From Vibrio sp. UBA2441 (lineage in GTDB: Bacteria; Pseudomonadota; Gammaproteobacteria; Enterobacterales; Vibrionaceae), in NCBI GenBank assembly GCA_002342685.1, contig DDQN01000089.1, positions 91,471-155,470 on the forward strand: 64,000 bases of DNA, given 5' to 3'. Position 1 is the first letter of the stretch, and each line of letters begins with the position of its first letter. A program made the translations under genes and the position numbers. Below the pieces are notes generated by a model, which was not told the DNA's origin, ran no database searches, and saw only the letters and a list, made by a program, of their open reading frames with translations. Positions 1 to 7,261 of the stretch are shown here, one piece after another.

Positions 1-20
1 AACTAACCGTTAAGTATAAA

Positions 21-41
21 AAAGCGCTCTGAGAGCGCTTT
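21..41. terminator. Rho-independent terminator downstream of fabV
   Basis: A 9-bp perfect inverted repeat (AAAGCGCTC / GAGCGCTTT, loop TGA) is followed by a T run on the plus strand and preceded by an A run that becomes a U tract on the minus strand. It can therefore serve fabV, which ends 30 bases away on the minus strand, and a plus-strand gene lying left of the window. Confidence 0.8.
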
Positions 42-71
42 TTTTAATGAAGTACATTGTGTCACATTTGA

Positions 72-1274
72 TTAGATATCAATGACATCAAATTCTACAG
101 CAGGACTAACATCTGCATCGTAGTCAACACTATCAATGCCAAAACCAAAGAGCTTCAAAAACTCTTCTTTATACTCAACATAATCAGTAAGTTCTTTTAA
201 ATTTTCAGTGGTAATTTGAGGCCAAAGGTTACGACAATGTTCTTGAATATCATCACGAAGCTCCCAGTCATCAAGACGTAAGCGATTCATATCATCAACT
301 TCAGCCGCAGACCCATCAGCTTTATATAGGCGCTGACTAAACATACGATAAATCTGTTCCATGCAACCTTCGTGCACACCTTGTTCACGCATTTTCTTAA
401 ATACCATGGCAATATAAAGTGGCATAACAGGAATCGCTGAGCTTGCTTGAGTAACAACCGATTTTAACACTGCTACATTTGCACTACCGCCAGTGGCAGA
501 AAGTTTATTGTTTAACTCATTCGCTGCTCGGTCAAGATCCATTTTGGCTTTGCCAAGCGCACCATCCCAATAAATAGGCCAGGTTAACTCTGTACCAATA
601 TAGCTATAAGCAACCGTTTTACAGCCATCGGCCAACACACCCGCTTCTGAAAGCGCATTGATCCATAGCTCCCAGTCATCTCCACCCATAACGGTAATTG
701 TATCTTTGATCTCTTCTTCTGAAGCAGGTTCTACACTCGCTTCAATAATCACATCCTTATTGGTATCAACCGCTGTAGATGTATAAGATTCACCAATGGG
801 TTTTAATGCCGAACGAATAAGCTCACCTGTTTCGGGCAACTTACGCACAGGAGACGCTAACGAATAAACGACCATATCAATTTGGCCAAGGTCTTCTCTA
901 ATCAAATCAATCGTTTTCTGTTTAGCTTCGTTTGAGAATGCATCGCCATTTAAGCTTTTGGAATAAAGACCTTCTTCATGAGCCAACTTATCGAATGCTG
1001 CAGCATTATAAAAACCAGCAGTACCTGTTTTTCTTTCTGTAGCCGCTTTCTCAAAAAAGACACCTATGGTCGAAGCATTACCACCAAATGCAGCAGCAAT
1101 TCTAGACGAAAGGCCATATCCGCTAGACGAACCAACAACCAATACTCGCTTAGGCGCGTTCTCAATAGAACCTTGTGCCTTTGTATATTCGATCTGCTCT
1201 TTAACGTTAGCTTCGCAGCCTACTGGATGAGTTGTGGTACAAATAAATCCACGAATTCTAGGTTTGATGATCAT
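72..1274 (-). CDS. fabV: Enoyl-[acyl-carrier-protein] reductase FabV (NADH)
   Basis: FabV reduces trans-2-enoyl-ACP with NADH in the last step of each fatty-acid elongation cycle; FabV enzymes are known for poor sensitivity to triclosan. The 400-residue product has the family's usual length. It carries an NADH-binding GSSSGYG turn at residues 48-54 and the Y-x8-K active-site pair (Tyr235, Lys244) that separates FabV from FabI. I chose the ATG at 1274 because AAAGGA lies 8 bases before it and the product then begins MIIKPRIRGF, as in known FabV proteins; an in-frame TTG at 1280 sits too close to that ribosome site. It lies downstream of psrA and fadE on the same strand but behind its own terminator-separated gap. 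Confidence 0.95.
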   Translation of the reverse strand: MIIKPRIRGFICTTTHPVGCEANVKEQIEYTKAQGSIENAPKRVLVVGSSSGYGLSSRIAAAFGGNASTIGVFFEKAATERKTGTAGFYNAAAFDKLAHEEGLYSKSLNGDAFSNEAKQKTIDLIREDLGQIDMVVYSLASPVRKLPETGELIRSALKPIGESYTSTAVDTNKDVIIEASVEPASEEEIKDTITVMGGDDWELWINALSEAGVLADGCKTVAYSYIGTELTWPIYWDGALGKAKMDLDRAANELNNKLSATGGSANVAVLKSVVTQASSAIPVMPLYIAMVFKKMREQGVHEGCMEQIYRMFSQRLYKADGSAAEVDDMNRLRLDDWELRDDIQEHCRNLWPQITTENLKELTDYVEYKEEFLKLFGFGIDSVDYDADVSPAVEFDVIDI

Positions 1275-1423
1275 TTTCAACGTCCTTTATAAGTTAGGCT
1301 CGCTCCATTTAAGTGAGCGTCACCTTATCGATTCCCGCTAGGATAAAAGTTTAGTCAAGAAATCGCATCCTATTTTTTTATATTTGCCGTTAATTTTGAA
1401 GTGGTTGGAGTTGTTGCCATAGA

Positions 1424-1449
1424 AAAGGCACCTCCTAAAAGGTGCCTTT
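1424..1449 (-). terminator. Terminator between fadE and fabV
   Basis: The inverted repeat AAAGGCACC / GGTGCCTTT with an 8-base loop lies 27 bases past the fadE stop. Read on the minus strand it is followed by TTTTCTAT, a weak U tract. It should separate most fadE transcripts from fabV. Confidence 0.7.
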
Positions 1450-1476
1450 GAACAGAACTTTCGACAATATATCTCG

Positions 1477-3756
1477 TTAAGCCACACTATTTAACTTAGG
1501 CGCGCTCTCTTTATTGGTCAGTGTCTCTGAAAAATCATGACTGAAATGATCCACCTGAACCGCTTTCGAACGAATCGCTTCAGCCTCAATAATCTGTTTC
1601 ACTTCTTGGTCAGTTAATACGCCAGCATCAAATGCTTGCTTTAATCTTTCGTTAAGCATGCCTTTCTTCGCCACCTTACCTTCCTTAACCGCCTGAATGA
1701 TTTTTCGCTCTAAACTTCTTATCTCATACATTTTAATGAAGGCAGTTTCCATTAGACCTATCGCGTCATCAGGATCTTTACCTACATAGCACAAATGAGT
1801 AAGACGGTTTCTATGAGCGCCCGGAGTCATTAAACTTTCCGCAATGCGAACGGTTAAATTGTCTGATGGCTTTTTATAGTGATTACCCAGAGGGAACACT
1901 AAACCACTCAATAAACGTCCTGCTATTTTATTCGGAAAATTACGATATGCTTCTTGCAACGATTGAGCTGCGCAGTGTAAACAGTGCTGAATCGCGTAAT
2001 GAACATAATCCAAATCACTTTGTTGACGACCATCATCTTCATACTTTTTCAGTACCGCAGAAGCCATATAGAGAAAACTTAAGCCATCACCTAAACGTGC
2101 AGAAATCATTTCCTTACGCTTAAGATCACCACCCAGTGTCGCCATCGCAACATCAGAACTCAATGCCAATGCACGACTGATACGTGTTAGATCTTTATAA
2201 TAGCCTTTCGTTGGGCCACTCATATTCGCTTTAATAAATGCAGATCCGGTTAAACCCGCCGTAAGAGCACCAAATGTGTTTTTAGCCCCGTGCTTAAGAT
2301 GTTTAAACAGAAGTTGATCAAACTCTTTTGCTCCTTCCTCAGTATCAGGGTTTGCCGCCGCTTCCATCTCTTTTAAGACATATGGATGACAACGCGTCGC
2401 GCCCTGCCCAAATATCATTAAGTTACGAGTCAGAATATTCGCCCCTTCTACAGTAATTGCCACCGGTGCACCTATGTAAAAGTTGCCCAGATAGTTCATT
2501 GGACCGAGCTGAATACCACGACCAGCGTGAATATCCATGGAATCATCTAACAGCGTTCTCGCCATCTCGGTCATATGATATTTAGCAATGGCGGTAACGA
2601 TACCTGGCTTTTCTTTTAAATCTAGAGAGGTCGTCGTCAATGTACGAGTCGCTTCTAACAGATAGGTTAAACCACCTATCCGACCTAAAGCCTCAGCAAC
2701 ACCTTCAAACTTACCAATGGAAAGACCGAATTGCTTACGGACATATGCATATGCCCCCGTAGTACGGGCAGTTAAGTGGCCTACAGCCGTTCCCATTGCT
2801 GGAAGGGAAATGCCTCGACCTGCTGACAAACACTCAACCAACATACGCCAGCCTTTACCTACATAATCCTGACCACCAATTACCCAATCCATTGGAATGA
2901 ATACATCTTGGCCACGAGTGGGACCATTCATAAAGGCCAACCCTAACGGATCATGTCGCTCACCTATTACAACCCCGTTATGGTCTGCAGGAATAAGTGC
3001 GCAGGTAATACCGAGATCAAGTTCACCACCAAGCAGACCATCCGGGTCTTGAAGTTTGAATGCTAAACCAAGAACAGTCGCCACTGGTGCTAATGTAATA
3101 TAGCGTTTGTTCCAGCTTATCCGCATACCCAGTACTTCTTTCCCATCATGCATGCCCTTACATACAACACCCATGTCAGGGATACCACCAGCATCCGAGC
3201 CGGCTTCTGGACCTGTTAACGCAAAGCATGGAACTTCACTACCATCAGCTAAACGTGGTAACCAATGATCCTTCTGTTCTTGCGTGCCATAGTGTGTGAT
3301 CAACTCACCAGGGCCCAGAGAGTTTGGAACCATAATGGTGACAGCGACACTATTACTTCTCGTTGCAATCTTAGATACAATGGTCGAGTTAGCATGAGAC
3401 GAAAATGCTCTGCCGCCATATTCTTTTGAAATGATCAATGAAAAGAATCGTTCTTTTAAGATGTAATCCCAAACTTCCTTAGGAAGGTCACGATCTTCGG
3501 TGATTTTATAGTCATCGATCATTTCTAAAAGTGTTTCGACTTCATTATCAATAAATGACTGCTCTTCTGAAGTTAAGCTTGGTTTAGGATAATGATGTAG
3601 TTTCTGCCAGTCAGGGGAGCCTGAGAATAACTCTCCATCCCACCATACACTGCCCGCTTCCATCGCTTCCTTTTCGGTATTGGATAACGGTGGCAACACT
3701 TTTTTAAACAATTTAAATGCTGGGTCACTGACCCATTTTCTACGTAGAGAGCACAT
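1477..3756 (-). CDS. fadE: Acyl-CoA dehydrogenase, FadE type, without the N-terminal membrane segment
   Basis: FadE catalyses the first oxidation of beta-oxidation, making trans-2-enoyl-CoA with FAD and passing electrons to ETF. The 759-residue product aligns over its length with the E. coli FadE family, including the NSLGPGEL, FALTGPEAGSDAG and TVEGANILTRNLMIFGQGA blocks. E. coli FadE (about 814 residues) starts with roughly 60 extra residues holding membrane helices. Here the first residues already match the region just after them. The ATG at 3756 has AAAAGGAAC spaced correctly before it, so the short form looks genuine. The gene starts 60 bases after psrA on the same strand and probably shares its transcript. 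Other acyl-CoA dehydrogenases may exist outside the window, so the symbol marks the family rather than proven sole function. Confidence 0.9.
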   Translation of the reverse strand: MCSLRRKWVSDPAFKLFKKVLPPLSNTEKEAMEAGSVWWDGELFSGSPDWQKLHHYPKPSLTSEEQSFIDNEVETLLEMIDDYKITEDRDLPKEVWDYILKERFFSLIISKEYGGRAFSSHANSTIVSKIATRSNSVAVTIMVPNSLGPGELITHYGTQEQKDHWLPRLADGSEVPCFALTGPEAGSDAGGIPDMGVVCKGMHDGKEVLGMRISWNKRYITLAPVATVLGLAFKLQDPDGLLGGELDLGITCALIPADHNGVVIGERHDPLGLAFMNGPTRGQDVFIPMDWVIGGQDYVGKGWRMLVECLSAGRGISLPAMGTAVGHLTARTTGAYAYVRKQFGLSIGKFEGVAEALGRIGGLTYLLEATRTLTTTSLDLKEKPGIVTAIAKYHMTEMARTLLDDSMDIHAGRGIQLGPMNYLGNFYIGAPVAITVEGANILTRNLMIFGQGATRCHPYVLKEMEAAANPDTEEGAKEFDQLLFKHLKHGAKNTFGALTAGLTGSAFIKANMSGPTKGYYKDLTRISRALALSSDVAMATLGGDLKRKEMISARLGDGLSFLYMASAVLKKYEDDGRQQSDLDYVHYAIQHCLHCAAQSLQEAYRNFPNKIAGRLLSGLVFPLGNHYKKPSDNLTVRIAESLMTPGAHRNRLTHLCYVGKDPDDAIGLMETAFIKMYEIRSLERKIIQAVKEGKVAKKGMLNERLKQAFDAGVLTDQEVKQIIEAEAIRSKAVQVDHFSHDFSETLTNKESAPKLNSVA

Positions 3757-3816
3757 AGTTCAGTTCCTTTTGTTCTATTTAGTACGTTTTTATTAGTATT
3801 AGTTATTGGATTAATA

Positions 3817-4443
3817 TTATTTTGCAGCAACCCCTGCTGCCAAAAATGGTATCAATTGGTTAATGACTACTGTTGAATCAACCTCCTGACCAAAATCATT
3901 AAAAGCAATTTCCGCCAAAGCCTGACTTGAAGCCATAGTGAAAACACAGGTACCTAAGGTAAAATGTAAACGCCAGAAAAGTGTTTCTGGTGATAAATTT
4001 GGTTCTGCTTTTATAATAGATTCAGTAAATTGGGTTAACACTTCGTTATACCGCGTTGTGATAAACCAGCGCAAATGGCCTTGTACATCAGTATAACCAC
4101 GCCCAATTAGCAACATAAAACGACTTGCGCCTTTTGGCCGCATATCATCAAGTTTTAGAAGAGGTGTTTTCAAGGTTTCAAAGACCTCTTCCATACTGTA
4201 TTCATCTCTTTGATTTAATTTGTCTAACTCCACACCAACAGCAGGCATGAAAGCTTCCAAGTATCGGTCAAGAACAGCCCTCACCAAGGTCTTTTTATCA
4301 CCAAAATGATAGTTAACTGATGCTAAGTTAACGTTAGCTTTACTAGTAATAGCGCGTAGAGATGTGTCGTTGAACCCTTGTTCAGCAAACAAGCCTTCTG
4401 CCACATCCAAAATCTTATCTTTCGTTTTGTTCTTCTGAACCAT
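3817..4443 (-). CDS. psrA: TetR-family fatty-acid regulator PsrA
   Basis: PsrA is a TetR-family repressor/activator that responds to long-chain fatty acids or their CoA esters and controls beta-oxidation genes. The 208-residue product has a TetR helix-turn-helix in the first 50 residues (SLRAITSKANVNLASVNYHF), nearly the same as Pseudomonas PsrA, and shares the later LFWRLHF segment and the C-terminal PFLAAG end. I start at the ATG at 4443 (MVQKNKTKDK) because upstream in-frame codons would extend into the operator. fadE follows 60 bases downstream, which fits a psrA-fadE operon. A PsrA-like operator lies 15-30 bases before the start codon, so the gene is probably autoregulated. Confidence 0.85.
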   Translation of the reverse strand: MVQKNKTKDKILDVAEGLFAEQGFNDTSLRAITSKANVNLASVNYHFGDKKTLVRAVLDRYLEAFMPAVGVELDKLNQRDEYSMEEVFETLKTPLLKLDDMRPKGASRFMLLIGRGYTDVQGHLRWFITTRYNEVLTQFTESIIKAEPNLSPETLFWRLHFTLGTCVFTMASSQALAEIAFNDFGQEVDSTVVINQLIPFLAAGVAAK

Positions 4444-4457
4444 TTCAATCAACCGTA

Positions 4458-4473
4458 TCAAACAACTGTTTGA
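4458..4473. promoter_or_regulatory. PsrA-type operator upstream of psrA
   Basis: TCAAACA / TGTTTGA arms of 7 bp flank a 2-base centre. This fits the published PsrA consensus of the form (G/C)AAAC-N2-4-GTTT(G/C). Its place just upstream of psrA suggests autoregulation of psrA and, through read-through, of fadE. A second copy of the right-hand 10-mer AACTGTTTGA occurs at 4575-4584 without a good left arm. Confidence 0.65.
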
Positions 4474-4559
4474 AATATACATCCTAGATACAAGATTAAC
4501 AAGTACGCAACATCACATTTATGCTCGATTTTTACAGATAAGGGAAATAAATTAATTTA

Positions 4560-4732
4560 TTTGTGAATAAATGGAACTGTTTGAGGAAAGGCTGGTCGTA
4601 CTAAGTGTGGTAAGCAGAGTATTCTTAAGTTAATGAAACTTGTTCTCTTTCTTGCTTACACAAAAACTGCTTTTTTCTTATTAACTCCTATGTTTGTATA
4701 GCCCAATCCATTTTTGAATTGGGCTTTTTTTT
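4560..4732 (+). ncRNA. Candidate small regulatory RNA between psrA and nhaA
   Basis: Both neighbouring genes are on the minus strand, yet the hairpin-plus-U-tract terminator at 4700-4732 points along the plus strand, so something is probably transcribed towards it. The stretch before it can fold: TGT-(G bulge)-GTAAGCA at 4606-4616 pairs with TGCTTACACA at 4653-4662, and inside that loop AAGTT (4627-4631) pairs with AACTT (4637-4641). Single-stranded CU-rich stretches (TTCTCTTTCTT near 4642-4653 and AACTCCT at 4683-4689) could pair with ribosome-binding sites. No convincing open reading frame with a ribosome site is present. The 5' end is a guess and no exact promoter could be fixed. I do not recognise it as a known Vibrio RNA such as Qrr or Spot 42. 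Confidence 0.45.
4700..4732 (+). terminator. Plus-strand intrinsic terminator
   Basis: AGCCCAAT at 4700-4707 pairs with ATTGGGCT at 4718-4725, followed by a T run to 4731. On the minus strand no U tract follows, so this is not an obvious terminator for nhaA, whose stop codon lies 4 bases to the right. Confidence 0.8.
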
Positions 4733-4735
4733 ATT

Positions 4736-5887
4736 TTATTTCTTAGCTCTCTTTGGCAGGGTTACGCGCAATAAAATGTAACCAATAACCGCTGCCGTCG
4801 TCGACCCCATCAAAATACCAAGTCGGGCATAAGTATCAAATTCGGCACTAGCACCAGTAAACGCAAGAGAGGAGATAAATATTGACATAGTAAAACCTAT
4901 GCCACAAAGCACCGAAACCGCAAATATATGCTTAAAATTAATACCTTCAGGAAGTTTTGCTACACCTATTTTTACTGCAAACCAACTAAAACTAAAAATG
5001 CCCAACGGCTTACCAACTAGAAGTCCAAGTGCAATACCAAGAGGAACCATAGAAGTTAATCCAGTAATAGAAACTCCTTCTAATGATATACCTGCGTTGG
5101 CAAACGCAAACATAGGTAATATAAGGAAAGCAACGTATGGATGTAATGAATGCTCCAAGTGCTTAAGCGGAGAATGAGTAGCACTGTCACCTTTCAATGG
5201 AATGGCAAATCCGATAACAACCCCAGCTAAAGTTGCATGTACGCCAGATTTTAATACCGCAAACCACAGAATTGACCCCGCTAATAAATACCAACGAAGT
5301 TTAGTGATATGTCTGGCATTCATCCAAAACAAGACACCCGTCATTATAAAACCAACCGTCAATGCCAATGTTGAAAGATCACTGCTATAAAAAAGAGCAA
5401 TAATGACAACGACACCTAAATCGTCAATTATTGCCAGAGCGAGTAAAAATACTTTTAAGCTGACAGGCACTCGAGGACCAAGCAGGGCCATAATACCTAA
5501 TGCAAAGGCGATATCTGTCGCTGCAGGAATAGCCCAGCCCTGAATCGCATCGCTATTATTAATAGTAAACAGGACATAAATCATTGCAGGTGCCAGCATT
5601 CCACCAACAGCCGCAATCGCAGGAAAGATTGCGGTTTCTCTTGATTTTAACGCACCTTCGAGAAGTTCTCGCTTTACTTCTAGGCCAATTAGTAAGAAAA
5701 ACACAGCCATTAGACCATCATTGACCCAGTGCGAAACCGACATTCCAAACACATAAGAATGCAATACTGCACTATAGGTCTCTCCCAGCGCAGAGTTAGC
5801 TACAACCATAGCAATCGCAGCTGCAATTACTAGTAAAATTCCACCAGCTGATTCCATCTTAAAAAAATCACGAATGACATCACTCAA
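4736..5887 (-). CDS. nhaA: Na+/H+ antiporter NhaA
   Basis: NhaA is an inner-membrane antiporter that expels Na+ (or Li+) in exchange for about two H+, supporting sodium and alkaline-pH homeostasis. The 383-residue protein has about 12 hydrophobic segments and the family's usual length. The ion-binding aspartates are present: the adjacent pair in LAIIDDLGVVV (residues 155-156, matching Asp163/164 in E. coli) and the Asp of PAATDIAFALG (residue 125, matching Asp133). The N-terminus MSDVIRDFFKMESAGG is typical of Vibrio NhaA. No nhaR-like regulator is adjacent. It is monocistronic; a candidate small RNA on the opposite strand ends just beyond its stop. Confidence 0.96.
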   Translation of the reverse strand: MSDVIRDFFKMESAGGILLVIAAAIAMVVANSALGETYSAVLHSYVFGMSVSHWVNDGLMAVFFLLIGLEVKRELLEGALKSRETAIFPAIAAVGGMLAPAMIYVLFTINNSDAIQGWAIPAATDIAFALGIMALLGPRVPVSLKVFLLALAIIDDLGVVVIIALFYSSDLSTLALTVGFIMTGVLFWMNARHITKLRWYLLAGSILWFAVLKSGVHATLAGVVIGFAIPLKGDSATHSPLKHLEHSLHPYVAFLILPMFAFANAGISLEGVSITGLTSMVPLGIALGLLVGKPLGIFSFSWFAVKIGVAKLPEGINFKHIFAVSVLCGIGFTMSIFISSLAFTGASAEFDTYARLGILMGSTTAAVIGYILLRVTLPKRAKK

Positions 5888-5946
5888 AATTTCGCCTCAC
5901 CATTACTTTTTCGTCAATTGGTTAATTCAAAAGAATAATAAGAAGT

Positions 5947-5965
5947 GTATATCCTATACATATAC
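5947..5965. promoter_or_regulatory. Inverted repeat in the nhaA upstream region
   Basis: GTATAT / ATATAC arms of 6 bp around a 7-base spacer lie about 60 bases before the nhaA start. The rest of the 266-base gap between nhaA and the AttH-like gene is AT-rich and holds one more short repeat (TCGGA-TAT-TCCGA near 5996-6008) but no recognised motif. A role in nhaA control is only suggested by position. Confidence 0.25.
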
Positions 5966-6153
5966 AGAAATAATCGATTGTTTGGATAGATTACTTCGGA
6001 TATTCCGAGGTATTATGGTTAATCACGCAAAAAGCATACGGTAAAGCAAACCCTATAATTAGAATTTTAGATGAACTTAAGCAAGTATGTAGGAGAACTT
6101 TTAGACAGAGCTAATAGAGAGCGATAGGAGTTGCGCGGAGAACTTACAAGTCA

Positions 6154-7260
6154 CTAGTAGCCTGATAGTTTCAAATAACCAGAAGTCTTCGATTCCGAAG
6201 AAAAAACTTTTCCCTGCCAGTAAGGCTCTATGAAGGGGTGCCACATTTCATGATTAGTGGCTTGTACTGTCACATTGATATCATATTTGGCAACCCTTAA
6301 TGTCCATTGTAATGGTAAGAGTTTTCCATTGTCCAAAAGAACAAATTTAGACGGCGTCATTACAATATCTTCGTCTATCAGATTATGCTTTGTTCCGTCT
6401 ATGTTTGCTAACATTCCGGATGTATATTTAGGTAACCCATCTATGTCATTTTGTTTTAGAAATAAGCTTTTACCATTGTCGAGATGAAGGTTAATTTCCA
6501 CTTGTTTTTGAGTTTGTACTATTGCAATATCGCTATCCCACGACTTTCGTAATACGGCTTTTCCGGTAACGCCAATACGCTTTCCATCAAGGATAAGTTC
6601 ACCAGCGACATTAATGAGTGGCATCTGAAAGCTATAGGAAGCTGTTGGTAGAAAATTATGCTCTTGTCTATAACCACCTTCTCCCTCTGCCAGATAAGAG
6701 CTCGATGCAAATGAATTAAGCAATACTTTAAAACTATCCGCAGAAACATTAAGCAGCCCAGGCACTGGAGACAAACTGATAGAGCGCCAATTCCAGTTAT
6801 CTATCCATAAACGAAATGGGCGACTTAGCATTCCCGCCTGACCAATTCCGCCTCTGGCTACCCGCTGTTGCCTCCAAACTTTATCCTTTGAAGCAATCAC
6901 AATTTGAGCGATATATAGCTGTGGGTTCTTCCACCCATTACTATCACGCTCATCACGAGAAACCCGTTGATAAGTCCACTGGACACTGTATTCATTACCC
7001 GAATAATCAAATAAGTTACTAAAATAACCCCAGATTTCATTTTGAAAATCAGGGTGAAAGGCAAAATCTTGTGGTAAAGATACTTTGGTATTCGGCAGTA
7101 CGGGCTCAAAGGTCGCTGTGGGATTAATGCTGTAAATATTTTTAAAATTAGAGGTGTTCTGAGATGTTTCCTCTTCAACCAGGTACCTCCCAAAGAACAC
7201 GGCTAATACGCTTATCGCCACTAAGCCAAAAAGAAATTTGTACAATTGTGTCACTTTCAT
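6154..7260 (-). CDS. AttH-like lipocalin/CrtC-fold protein of an ABC export system
   Basis: The 368-residue product resembles AttH (hydroxyneurosporene-synthase/CrtC-like, two lipocalin-type beta barrels), a partner of AttEFG-type ABC transporters. One N-terminal hydrophobic segment (about residues 8-25) looks like a signal anchor or uncleaved signal, leaving the rest in the periplasm. Family-typical features include FAFHPDFQNEIWGYFSNL, PLINVAGEL and the LRKSWDSDIA stretch, which fills the place of the usual VGWFD-like motif. It starts right after the FtsX gene stop (ATG at 7260, stop ending at 7262), so the three genes form one operon; an ATG at 7272 would overlap the permease and cannot be excluded. 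The transported substrate is not known. It could act as a periplasmic shuttle of a lipid-like molecule; that is inference from fold and context. Confidence 0.7.
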   Translation of the reverse strand: MKVTQLYKFLFGLVAISVLAVFFGRYLVEEETSQNTSNFKNIYSINPTATFEPVLPNTKVSLPQDFAFHPDFQNEIWGYFSNLFDYSGNEYSVQWTYQRVSRDERDSNGWKNPQLYIAQIVIASKDKVWRQQRVARGGIGQAGMLSRPFRLWIDNWNWRSISLSPVPGLLNVSADSFKVLLNSFASSSYLAEGEGGYRQEHNFLPTASYSFQMPLINVAGELILDGKRIGVTGKAVLRKSWDSDIAIVQTQKQVEINLHLDNGKSLFLKQNDIDGLPKYTSGMLANIDGTKHNLIDEDIVMTPSKFVLLDNGKLLPLQWTLRVAKYDINVTVQATNHEMWHPFIEPYWQGKVFSSESKTSGYLKLSGY

Positions 7261-7261
7261 C

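Noticed and set aside
978..1292. Plus-strand reading frame over fabV and similar long opposite-strand frames over other genes
   Set aside because: They lie entirely within well-recognised genes on the other strand or in another frame, have no ribosome sites and no recognisable protein features.
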